Source: Methylophilaceae bacterium (GTDB lineage: Bacteria > Pseudomonadota > Gammaproteobacteria > Burkholderiales > Methylophilaceae). Taken from it: a stretch of DNA of 9,721 nt. A model generated the notes under the pieces. It did no database searches. It was not told the origin of the DNA and saw nothing but the letters and a program-made list of their open reading frames with translations. The stretch is from positions 1 through 9,721 of the forward strand of contig JADGRN010000040.1 of the NCBI GenBank assembly GCA_017880825.1, given 5' to 3'. The position numbers and the translations under genes are program-made. Position 1 is the first letter of the stretch, and every line of letters starts with the position of its first letter. Below are positions 1 to 6,016 of this stretch, in pieces.

Positions 1-38
1 CTGCGGATGCGTACCAGAAACTACTGAACGAGGCATAG
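1..38 (+). CDS. C-terminal end of an unidentified gene entering from the left edge
   Basis: Reading in the frame that starts at base 3 gives ADAYQKLLNEA followed by TAG at 36-38. The composition (alternating hydrophobic and charged residues, helix-like) resembles a real protein C-terminus. The strong inverted repeat 70 bp downstream fits a transcription unit ending here. Only eleven residues are visible, so no family can be named. Two other plus-strand frames and a short minus-strand frame are also open at the edge, so the call is tentative. Confidence 0.4.
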   Translation, partial: ADAYQKLLNEA

Positions 39-107
39 CTCAAATTCAAGCTAAACCTCCGGCTGGCTTTAATCAATTACACGAAATAACACATCCATCT
101 AATTAAT

Positions 108-154
108 TTTGGGGCTGGCATAGATAAGTAATTTTTATCTATGCCAGCCCCAAA
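108..154. terminator. 20-bp perfect inverted repeat, probable bidirectional terminator
   Basis: Bases 108-127 (TTTGGGGCTGGCATAGATAA) are exactly complementary to 135-154, with a 7-base loop at 128-134. The repeat lies between the plus-strand stop at 38 and the minus-strand stop at 157, where a shared terminator for two convergent units is expected. Each strand has T residues in the right-hand part of its stem, but neither has a long uninterrupted U-tract right after the stem. A perfect 20-bp stem is longer than a typical intrinsic terminator, so a dispersed repeat or an RNA-stabilising hairpin is also possible. The remaining intergenic sequence (39-107) shows nothing recognisable. Confidence 0.65.
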
Positions 155-156
155 TC

Positions 157-543
157 TTAAGTATTATCGGGAATAGGCAACAGGCGCTCACGTAGCGCCT
201 GTTTTATTTCAACTTGCAGTTTAGCCCTCAGGGACAATTCCAGCTCAGCAAGCTGGTGCTGCACAGCTATCTCTACAGCATCCTCTATCAATGGCGCGAG
301 ATCGGCCATTAGCGACTCGACCAGCTCCGCGTGTGAGGGTTTAGCGACATCATCTGTCGCCTCACCTGCTAGCGGCAGGTCATTGATAGCTTGTGCAAGT
401 TGCTGGGCATCATTTCCTTGATAGATATCGGTCAGCACCGGAATATCACCGGTGGACGCTGACTGGCCGCGCTTCATCAAAGCATCCAGCCGGGTTAGCA
501 CCTGTTCAAATTGCTGATTATCTGGCGGCAACTCGTCGGTCAC
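157..543 (-). CDS. Conserved-type hypothetical protein, translationally coupled to holC
   Basis: I do not recognise a named family. The 128-residue protein has no signal peptide or membrane span and should be cytosolic. The N-terminal third holds a short helical stretch (LTRLDALMKRG, about residues 17-27), then a small hydrophobic motif IPVLTDIY (about 34-41). Residues 70-125 are rich in Leu, Ala, Glu and Lys and look like one or two long amphipathic or coiled-coil helices. The start is GTG at 543-541 and overlaps the holC stop as GTGA. A good Shine-Dalgarno GGAG lies at 551-554, seven bases upstream inside the end of holC, so the GTG start is well supported. It is the last gene of the pepA-holC operon, the position held by valS in Escherichia coli. 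A replication-related role would be guesswork from context. Confidence 0.82.
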   Translation of the reverse strand: MTDELPPDNQQFEQVLTRLDALMKRGQSASTGDIPVLTDIYQGNDAQQLAQAINDLPLAGEATDDVAKPSHAELVESLMADLAPLIEDAVEIAVQHQLAELELSLRAKLQVEIKQALRERLLPIPDNT

Positions 544-968
544 AGCGCGGCTCCGTTCACATCAAACGATTTGATTTCATAGCCTCGATCCCGATAAAAG
601 CGATAGCGCGCACGTGCTTCAACCTTGTCTGATTCGTCTTGCCCAACCAGTTCTATCAAGCGGTGAAAGCGGCTGAAAAATGGTGGATGCTGCACGCGCA
701 GATTAATCAGAATATCGTCATGCAGCAATTTCTCACCTTGCCAGTCCACGATAATCGGCGTCTCACCAGCAACCGCGCTATCACAGCGACAATGCGGTAA
801 AAATCCAGTTGCAGGATGCGACCACAGCACCGTTTCCAAACGCTGAGCGGCCTGCATATCTTCGGTAAATAACATCAGCCGTTTACCCTTGCTCAAGGCT
901 TTTTCACTCAGCGAAGCTACATGCTGTAGCTTATTCTCGACATTGAAAAAAAACTCGATGCGTGTCAT
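540..968 (-). CDS. holC: DNA polymerase III subunit chi
   Basis: HolC (chi) pairs with psi in the clamp-loader complex and binds the C-terminal tail of single-stranded DNA-binding protein, linking the replicase to SSB-coated lagging-strand template. The 142-residue length is close to the usual 140-150. Family features are visible in order: the N-terminal strand RIEFFFNV; a helix followed by KGKRLMLFTED; the LWSHPATGFLPH segment near residues 48-59; PIIVDW; a central DDILINL; and the C-terminal block from FSRFHRLIELV through RARYRFYRDRGYEI. The ATG at 968-966 follows the pepA stop after three bases with no clear Shine-Dalgarno, so translation probably depends on coupling to pepA. The pepA-holC order is also found in enterobacteria. 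Confidence 0.95.
   Translation of the reverse strand: MTRIEFFFNVENKLQHVASLSEKALSKGKRLMLFTEDMQAAQRLETVLWSHPATGFLPHCRCDSAVAGETPIIVDWQGEKLLHDDILINLRVQHPPFFSRFHRLIELVGQDESDKVEARARYRFYRDRGYEIKSFDVNGAAL
551..554 (-). promoter_or_regulatory. Shine-Dalgarno GGAG deciding a GTG start
   Basis: GGAG read on the minus strand sits seven bases before the GTG at 543-541, inside the last codons of holC. It supports the GTGA-overlap start of the downstream hypothetical gene over any later ATG. Confidence 0.6.
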
Positions 969-971
969 GAA

Positions 972-2492
972 TCAGCTACTGGATTTGCCTGCACGCTGTA
1001 TCATGAATTGCGTCAACAACGGCACTGGGCGGCCGGTAGCACCTTTTTCCTTACCCGATTTCCAGGCCGTTCCGGCGATATCCAGATGCGCCCAGTCGAA
1101 CTTCTTGGCAAAGCGTGACAGGAAACATGCAGCCGTAATGCTGCCGCCTGCACGGCCACCGATATTGGCCATATCGGCAAAGTTGCTGTCCAGTTGATTC
1201 TGATAGTCATCCCACAATGGCATATGCCAGGCGCGATCCAAGGCATTCTCGCCAGCCTGCAACAATTCTTTGGCGAGGCTGTCGTTATTACTGAACAGGC
1301 CGCTGGCATGGTGCCCCAGCGCAATCACGCAAGCCCCGGTCAGCGTGGCAATATCCACCACTGCTTCTGGCTCAAAGCGCTCGGCATAGGTCAGTGCATC
1401 GCACAAAATCAGGCGGCCTTCGGCATCCGTATTCAGCACCTCGATGGTTTGACCGGACATGCTGGTGAGCACGTCACCTGGCCGGATGGCATTGCCGTCC
1501 GGCATATTCTCGCAAGTAGGGATAATGCCGACTGCATTGATCGGCAGATTCATCTCGGCAATCGCCTTGAAGGTCCCCAGCACACTGGCGGCACCACACA
1601 TGTCGTATTTCATTTCATCCATGTCAGCACCCGGCTTGAGCGAAATACCACCGGTGTCAAAAGTAATGCCCTTGCCTACCAAGGCCAAGGGCTTTTGATT
1701 TTTCTTGCCTTTTTTGTGTTGCAGCACAATAAGCTTGGGTGGCTGTAAGCTACCTTGCGATACGCCCAGAAAAGAACCCATACCGAGTTTTTCCATGTCG
1801 GCGCGCTCCAGAATTTGTACCTGCAGGCCATGGGTTTTTGCCAAGGCTAGCGCCTGCTCAGCCAGGTAGGTCGGTGTGCAGACATTGGGTGGAAGGTTGC
1901 CCAGATCTTTGGCGAAACTTACCCCAGAGGCGATGGCCAGACCACGACTGAGGCCATCTTCACCTTTTTTCAGATCATTGCGCTGTGGCACGTTGATAAT
2001 GAGCTTGGCAATGCCTTTGGACTCTTTTTCTTTATTCGCCTTGCTGGCTTTGCCTTTCATTTGGTCAAAACGATAGGCGCTGTCCATGGCTACTTCGGCC
2101 AGCTGCGCCACTTTCCAGGCGATACCCTGTTTTTTGACTGGCAACTCCGCCAGAAAGCTCGCCACATCAGCCGCACCGCCATTAGCCAAGGCTTTTACCG
2201 AAGCTCCAACAGCAGTACGGTATTCACGTTCATGCAATTCACGCTCCTTGCCTAAGCCCACCAGCAGAACTCGATCGCATAAGGTGCCAGGCACGCTGTG
2301 CAGCAACAGGCTGCTGCCGAGCTTACCTTCCATATCGCCGCGACGCAGGATGCCGTCAATATAGCCGCCAGCCGCCTGATCAACTGCAGCAGCTGCGGAT
2401 GATAATTTGCGGGATTCAAAAACCCCCACAATCACACAATCGTTGCGCTGCTTTTCCGGATTACCATTTTTTATGCTAAATTCCACCGTCAT
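972..2492 (-). CDS. pepA: Leucyl aminopeptidase (family M17), PepA
   Basis: This is a two-metal cytosolic aminopeptidase that removes N-terminal residues, preferring leucine, and works as a hexamer. At 506 residues it matches bacterial PepA. The N-terminal macrodomain-like region spans about residues 1-165 and the catalytic domain follows. Catalytic and metal-ligand positions are intact: K274 and D279 in VGKGITFDTGG, D297 in MKYDMCGAA, and D356, E358 and R360 in the signature NTDAEGRL. In some enterobacteria PepA also binds DNA, in Xer recombination and carAB control; nothing here shows whether this copy does. The start at 2492 has GGTGAAGGGG at 2494-2503 just upstream. It is the first gene of the pepA-holC-hypothetical operon and is divergent from lptF. 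Confidence 0.97.
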   Translation of the reverse strand: MTVEFSIKNGNPEKQRNDCVIVGVFESRKLSSAAAAVDQAAGGYIDGILRRGDMEGKLGSSLLLHSVPGTLCDRVLLVGLGKERELHEREYRTAVGASVKALANGGAADVASFLAELPVKKQGIAWKVAQLAEVAMDSAYRFDQMKGKASKANKEKESKGIAKLIINVPQRNDLKKGEDGLSRGLAIASGVSFAKDLGNLPPNVCTPTYLAEQALALAKTHGLQVQILERADMEKLGMGSFLGVSQGSLQPPKLIVLQHKKGKKNQKPLALVGKGITFDTGGISLKPGADMDEMKYDMCGAASVLGTFKAIAEMNLPINAVGIIPTCENMPDGNAIRPGDVLTSMSGQTIEVLNTDAEGRLILCDALTYAERFEPEAVVDIATLTGACVIALGHHASGLFSNNDSLAKELLQAGENALDRAWHMPLWDDYQNQLDSNFADMANIGGRAGGSITAACFLSRFAKKFDWAHLDIAGTAWKSGKEKGATGRPVPLLTQFMIQRAGKSSS

Positions 2493-2493
2493 G

Positions 2494-2503
2494 CCCCTTC
2501 ACC
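2494..2503 (-). promoter_or_regulatory. Ribosome binding site of pepA
   Basis: The minus strand reads GGTGAAGGGG immediately before the pepA ATG. GGTGA is six bases from the start codon, which supports the start at 2492. Confidence 0.55.
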
Positions 2504-2515
2504 AATTATCTTTGA

Positions 2516-2543
2516 ATTATCCTGCGTTTTCGCTCTAAGTCAA
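2516..2543 (-). promoter_or_regulatory. Candidate sigma-70-type promoter of pepA
   Basis: On the minus strand TTGACT (2543-2538) and GATAAT (2521-2516) are separated by 16 bases. Each matches five of six consensus positions. Transcription would start near 2509 and give a leader of about 17 bases carrying the ribosome binding site. The -35 box lies only six bases from the lptF start codon, so pepA and lptF share the short divergent region. I found no equally good promoter for lptF; it may lie within the start of pepA. Confidence 0.6.
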
Positions 2544-2549
2544 AACCGC

Positions 2550-3635
2550 ATGCTTTTTAAACGCTCCCTGCTACAGGAATTAGCTGCTACAGCAATTGCC
2601 GCATTTCTGGTGTTGCAGGGGATCGTTGTCGCACAACGTGTCACTTACTATCTTGGTGTTGCTGCAAAAGGCAACCTCGCCAGCAACGCTATCACTACTT
2701 TATTGGGCTTTAGCGCATTGAAGTTCTTGCCCATGCTACTTTCTCTGACTATTTTTCTCGCCGTCCTGCTGACATTAACACGCTGGCACCGCGATAGCGA
2801 AATGGTGGTCTGGTTCAGCTCCGGTCTGGGCATTGCCGGCTGGATACGTCCGGTACTCACGTTCGCATTGCCAGTGATTGTCTTGATTGGCTTATTGAGT
2901 CTGTTCGTAACTCCTTGGGCTACGCATAAAATCGCCGATTTTCGCGAACAGTTACAAAGTCAAGATGAGCTAGAAAGTATCAGCCCGGGCGTTTTTAAAG
3001 AATCCGGCCAGGCTGAGCGGGTGTTTTTTGTAGAAAGCTCTAACGATTTAGGAAAAACCGTCAACAATGTATTTGTGCAATCCAACCAGCACCAGAAACT
3101 CGGCATCATCGCCTCCAAACAGGGCTTCCGCGAATTGCAACCCAATGGTGACGTTTTTCTGGTCATGACCAATGGCCGCCGCTATGAAGGCACACCGAAC
3201 ACCACAGAATTCTCCAAAACCGAATTCGAACGCTACGCTATTCGAGTTGAATCGGCAGAAATGAAGCAGGAGCCTGTCTCCACCATATCCAAGTCGACCA
3301 GCGAGTTACTCAAAGATCACAGCCCCGCCAATATTGCCGAATTGCAATGGCGCCTGGCAATGCCAATCTCGGCTTTTGTATTGGTGCTGTTGGCGATTCC
3401 GCTAAGTTTCGTTGATCCCCGCGCAGGGCGCTCGGTTAACATGATGATGGCCTTACTTATCTATATCATCTACAACAATCTTCTGAGCATCTTGCAAGAC
3501 ACACTGGCGCATGGAAAATTCAGCCTGCTGATTGGGTTATGGCCTGTCCATGTATTTTTTCTGTTACTGACGGTGTATATGTTTTATCGTCGCCTGTTCC
3601 AGCTACCACTGATACCCGGCCTGCCCAAGCGATGA
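2550..3635 (+). CDS. lptF: LPS export ABC transporter permease LptF
   Basis: LptF is one of the two inner-membrane permease subunits that, with LptG and the ATPase LptB, extract lipopolysaccharide from the inner membrane and pass it to LptC/LptA. The 361-residue length is typical of the YjgP/YjgQ family. The N-terminal half has hydrophobic spans at about residues 13-35, 51-77 and 101-122. A periplasmic beta-jellyroll-like domain follows at about 125-262, and three further spans at about 268-289, 297-316 and 326-346. The ELQWRLAMPIS and DPRAGRS stretches next to span four are characteristic of LptF. No strong Shine-Dalgarno precedes the ATG. The stop overlaps the lptG start as ATGA. Confidence 0.95.
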   Translation: MLFKRSLLQELAATAIAAFLVLQGIVVAQRVTYYLGVAAKGNLASNAITTLLGFSALKFLPMLLSLTIFLAVLLTLTRWHRDSEMVVWFSSGLGIAGWIRPVLTFALPVIVLIGLLSLFVTPWATHKIADFREQLQSQDELESISPGVFKESGQAERVFFVESSNDLGKTVNNVFVQSNQHQKLGIIASKQGFRELQPNGDVFLVMTNGRRYEGTPNTTEFSKTEFERYAIRVESAEMKQEPVSTISKSTSELLKDHSPANIAELQWRLAMPISAFVLVLLAIPLSFVDPRAGRSVNMMMALLIYIIYNNLLSILQDTLAHGKFSLLIGLWPVHVFFLLLTVYMFYRRLFQLPLIPGLPKR

Positions 3636-4702
3636 AAATAGTCTCTCGTTATCTTACGCAAGAAATTTTATCCAGTGTCACTTTGATCATGGTGGCGTTG
3701 TTGGCCATGTTCTCCTTTTTTGACCTGATTCAAGAACTCGGAGATATTGGTCGAGGCAGTTATGGTCTGGGGCAAGTGCTGATATTCGTGCTACTCAGCG
3801 TACCTGGGCACGTGTATGAAGTGGTTCCGATTGCAGTATTAGTGGGTAGCATGTATACGCTAGGTCAGTTCGCAAGACATTCTGAACTTATTGTATTGCG
3901 CGTCAGTGGCGTATCCATCGCCAGCATTGCAATGGCATTGTTGCGAGCGGGCTTGATCTTTACCATTTTTACTTTTGTTGTGGGTGAGTTGGTCACTCCT
4001 TACAGCGAAAAAACCGCACAGCGCATGCGCATCCAAGCCACCGATTCGGTTGTAGCACAAGAGTTTCGTTCTGGTTTGTGGATTAAAGATGGCAATAGTT
4101 TCGTCAATGTCGAAGAAGTGCTGCCCGATGCCGAGTTGCTCAACATCCACATTTATGAATTCGATCCGGAGTTCCGGCTGCGGCGTATCAATAATGCAAA
4201 AAGCGGGAAATTCGAGCACAAGGGCTGGAATCTTCGAGATGTCACACAAACCAGCTTTGACCAAGATAAAGTCCATACCAGTTTCTTCCCCGAAGCTAAC
4301 TGGCAATCGTTGATCCGTCCCGAACTACTGAATGTTTTACTCGTGGTGCCGGAAAAAATGGCGGCCTGGAACCTTTATTTCTACATCAGCCATTTGAGTG
4401 CCAATAAACAGAAAACCTCGCGCTACGAAATCGCATTGTGGTCAAAGATGGTCTATCCCGTTGCCAGTCTGGTCATGATAGTGCTGGCGTTGCCGTTCGG
4501 CTTTTTACAGCAGCGCTCCAGTGGTGTTAGCGCTAAAATTTTTGCCGGTATCATGCTGGGTATTCTTTATCAGATACTAAACCGCTTGTTCTTGCACTTG
4601 GGTTTGCTCAACGACTGGCAACCATTGTTTAGTGCAGTGGCCCCCACCCTGATTTTCCTCGGCGCGGGCATGGCGATGCTGGCTTGGGTAGAACGCCGCT
4701 AG
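3632..4702 (+). CDS. lptG: LPS export ABC transporter permease LptG
   Basis: This is the partner permease of LptF in the LptB2FG lipopolysaccharide extractor. The protein has 356 residues starting MKIVSRYLTQEIL, a typical LptG N-terminus. Spans occur at about residues 14-34, 47-77 and 98-122. A periplasmic domain follows at about 125-260, and three spans at about 272-293, 302-322 and 333-352. The segment before the fourth span (YEIALWSKMVYPVASL) is typical of LptG. The reading frame is open upstream to 3539, but the ATG at 3632 gives the ATGA overlap with lptF and the family N-terminus, so I chose it. The gene ends nine bases from the convergent RDD gene. Confidence 0.95.
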   Translation: MKIVSRYLTQEILSSVTLIMVALLAMFSFFDLIQELGDIGRGSYGLGQVLIFVLLSVPGHVYEVVPIAVLVGSMYTLGQFARHSELIVLRVSGVSIASIAMALLRAGLIFTIFTFVVGELVTPYSEKTAQRMRIQATDSVVAQEFRSGLWIKDGNSFVNVEEVLPDAELLNIHIYEFDPEFRLRRINNAKSGKFEHKGWNLRDVTQTSFDQDKVHTSFFPEANWQSLIRPELLNVLLVVPEKMAAWNLYFYISHLSANKQKTSRYEIALWSKMVYPVASLVMIVLALPFGFLQQRSSGVSAKIFAGIMLGILYQILNRLFLHLGLLNDWQPLFSAVAPTLIFLGAGMAMLAWVERR

Positions 4703-4711
4703 CAGCTTTGC

Positions 4712-5173
4712 TTATCTTGCTTTTACAGCAGCTTCGGTTTTTTCTGGTATGACCAAACGACTGTCCATCAATCGGTCATGCAGAAAAAATCCATTTTTAT
4801 CAAATAGCGCCCAAAAAAAACCTATACCGAACAGCATCAGCCCCAAGCTTGCCAGCACATAGCGGCCTACGGCCTGATTGAGCGTCAATGCTGTTCCGGA
4901 AAGATTGACCAGACGAATATGCCAGGTTTTCATGGCCAGCGTCTGCCCGCCATGCAGCCAGCACCAGATGAAGTAAGCTGCGCTGATCAGCCATAGATAA
5001 GCCTGAAAAAATTGACGCTTGGGGGCTTCCAGCGCACTGCCGAAAAACAGCAGGAATATGAGGGCCGCAAGGAAAAGAATGGCCAGTAATAAAAACGCAT
5101 CGTAGGCCAAGCTTGCCAAGCGCCTCAACAAGCTGGGGGATGCGGCGGATGCGGCGGCGGGGGCTATTACCAT
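4712..5173 (-). CDS. RDD family membrane protein
   Basis: RDD proteins are small integral membrane proteins of mostly unknown function, some proposed to act in ion or solute transport. The 153 residues show three hydrophobic spans at about 26-46, 57-75 and 105-124. Family landmarks are visible: an Arg-rich start and Asp in the first span (LLRRLASLAYDAF, D25), the GGQTLAMKTWHIRLV block after span two (residues 75-89, the usual GG-T-K-I-V motif), R104 before span three, and HDRLMDSRLV at 132-141. It follows the DUF3106 gene by 22 bp on the same strand and is probably co-transcribed with the sigma-factor operon. Only a distant, weak Shine-Dalgarno is seen. The first 16 residues are a low-complexity Ala/Ser/Pro stretch. 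Its substrate cannot be told from sequence. Confidence 0.88.
   Translation of the reverse strand: MVIAPAAASAASPSLLRRLASLAYDAFLLLAILFLAALIFLLFFGSALEAPKRQFFQAYLWLISAAYFIWCWLHGGQTLAMKTWHIRLVNLSGTALTLNQAVGRYVLASLGLMLFGIGFFWALFDKNGFFLHDRLMDSRLVIPEKTEAAVKAR
5138..5155. repeat. Two tandem copies of a 9-bp unit in the RDD gene
   Basis: GGATGCGGC occurs twice in direct succession, followed by a partial GGCGGGGGC. It encodes the Ala-Ala-Ser low-complexity tail at the N-terminus of the RDD protein. A change of one unit would keep the reading frame. Confidence 0.6.
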
Positions 5174-5195
5174 AACCAGGCTAAGGGACCTCTGA

Positions 5196-5654
5196 TTAAT
5201 TGCCCAGATCGTCTACCGAATCCAGCTCAGGATGTTCATGGCGCAAAGCTTCACGCTGGGATTCTGGCAGGCTTTGATATTCACGCCATTTTTTGCGTAG
5301 TTCCTGTTTCTTATCTGCTGGCAGGGCTTGAAATTGCTGATATTTCTTGCGTATATTCTCGCGCTCAAACGGCGTCATACGACTCCAATCATTGAGTCGC
5401 TTTTGTACCCGTTGCTGCTGCTCAGGCTCCATTTTTGGATAGTCGCGTGCGATATCCAGCATTTTCTCGCGCTGCCAAGGGCGCAAAGTGTCCCACTCGC
5501 CAGCCAGTGGGCTCAGCACGCCACGTTGCCCTTCATTCAATTGCGCCCATTGCGGATCCGCTTTTGAGCCTTGTCCCGACGAGCCTTCGGCATACGCATT
5601 TCCTGCGGCAACCATCACACCCAGCATCAATGCCGCGAAGAATGCTTTAACCAT
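5196..5654 (-). CDS. DUF3106 domain protein, secreted periplasmic repeat protein
   Basis: The function of the family is not known. The 152-residue protein begins with a signal peptide (Lys3, hydrophobic core about 4-18, likely cleavage after AYA at residue 22), so the mature part should be periplasmic. From residue 39 to the C-terminus it consists of six consecutive 18-residue units starting at 39, 57, 75, 93, 111 and 129. Column 1 is Leu or Met, column 3 often Pro, column 5 usually Gln, column 6 Arg, Lys or Gln, column 9 Leu, Met, Val or Ile, and column 16 Trp, Tyr or Phe. This suggests regularly broken, highly charged helices. The ATG at 5654 lies inside the end of the DUF3619 gene (28-nt overlap) and has AAAGGA eight bases upstream. 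Confidence 0.88.
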   Translation of the reverse strand: MVKAFFAALMLGVMVAAGNAYAEGSSGQGSKADPQWAQLNEGQRGVLSPLAGEWDTLRPWQREKMLDIARDYPKMEPEQQQRVQKRLNDWSRMTPFERENIRKKYQQFQALPADKKQELRKKWREYQSLPESQREALRHEHPELDSVDDLGN

Positions 5655-6016
5655 GCATCAAATCCTTTGTCGAGATAAGCCTCAGGAGGCAGTTCTGAAG
5701 CCAGCAGGAAAGCATCGCCCTGCTCCACTGTCTGCTTGCCAGATAATTGTTGAGTCGCTACAAATGCCACCAGTATCACACCGCATACCAATGCAGCTGA
5801 CATCCAGCCACGATGCCCATGAAAATAATCAGCGGCCTGACGCATTAACGCATGATAGCCAACCGTCACTGGCTGGGATTGCACATGTTCGGCGAGCAGC
5901 GTTACTGCCTGACTGCGTGCAGAAGCCAGCCTGGCTACGATTTTCGTATCAAGCTTGGTCAAACCCTGGTCTAATAGTCCTACGATTTTTTTTGCTGTTT
6001 CGTGTTCTTGATTCAT
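5627..6016 (-). CDS. DUF3619 family single-span membrane protein, candidate anti-sigma factor
   Basis: The 129-residue protein has a helical, probably cytoplasmic N-terminus with the family-like pattern LDQGLTKLDTKIVARLASAR (residues 15-34). One membrane span lies at about 71-88 (WMSAALVCGVILVAFVAT), followed by a short C-terminal part ending LPPEAYLDKGFDAWLKHSSRH-like, probably periplasmic. The start at 6016 overlaps the sigma-factor stop as ATGA and has an excellent Shine-Dalgarno AAGGAGT at 6023-6029, so the longer open frame to 6100 is rejected. Position right after an ECF sigma gene and a one-span topology are those expected of an anti-sigma factor. However, I see no zinc-type HxxxCxxC motif or other known anti-sigma signature, so that role is inferred from context. 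Confidence 0.88.
   Translation of the reverse strand: MNQEHETAKKIVGLLDQGLTKLDTKIVARLASARSQAVTLLAEHVQSQPVTVGYHALMRQAADYFHGHRGWMSAALVCGVILVAFVATQQLSGKQTVEQGDAFLLASELPPEAYLDKGFDAWLKHSSRH
5663..5668 (-). promoter_or_regulatory. Internal Shine-Dalgarno for the DUF3106 gene
   Basis: AAAGGA on the minus strand lies eight bases before the ATG at 5654, within the coding end of the DUF3619 gene. It supports the 28-nt overlapping start and coupled translation. A nearer ATG at 5658 is closed after three codons. Confidence 0.6.

Noticed and set aside
1..105. Second plus-strand frame open from the left edge to about base 105
   Set aside because: It shows no protein-like pattern, whereas the other frame ending at 38 does; with so few bases neither can be proven.
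1194..1748. Plus-strand open frame of 184 codons
   Set aside because: It lies entirely antisense to pepA, whose catalytic motifs are intact, and shows no domain or ribosome site; it is a shadow frame.
3539..3631. Upstream extension of lptG by 31 codons
   Set aside because: It would overlap the end of lptF heavily and add a non-family N-terminus; the ATGA start at 3632 gives the expected LptG sequence.
4700..4745. T-run near the lptG end as a terminator
   Set aside because: No self-complementary stem precedes the T-run, and it lies inside the RDD coding region.
5647..5658. Alternative ATG four bases upstream of the DUF3106 start
   Set aside because: It is closed by TAA after three codons.
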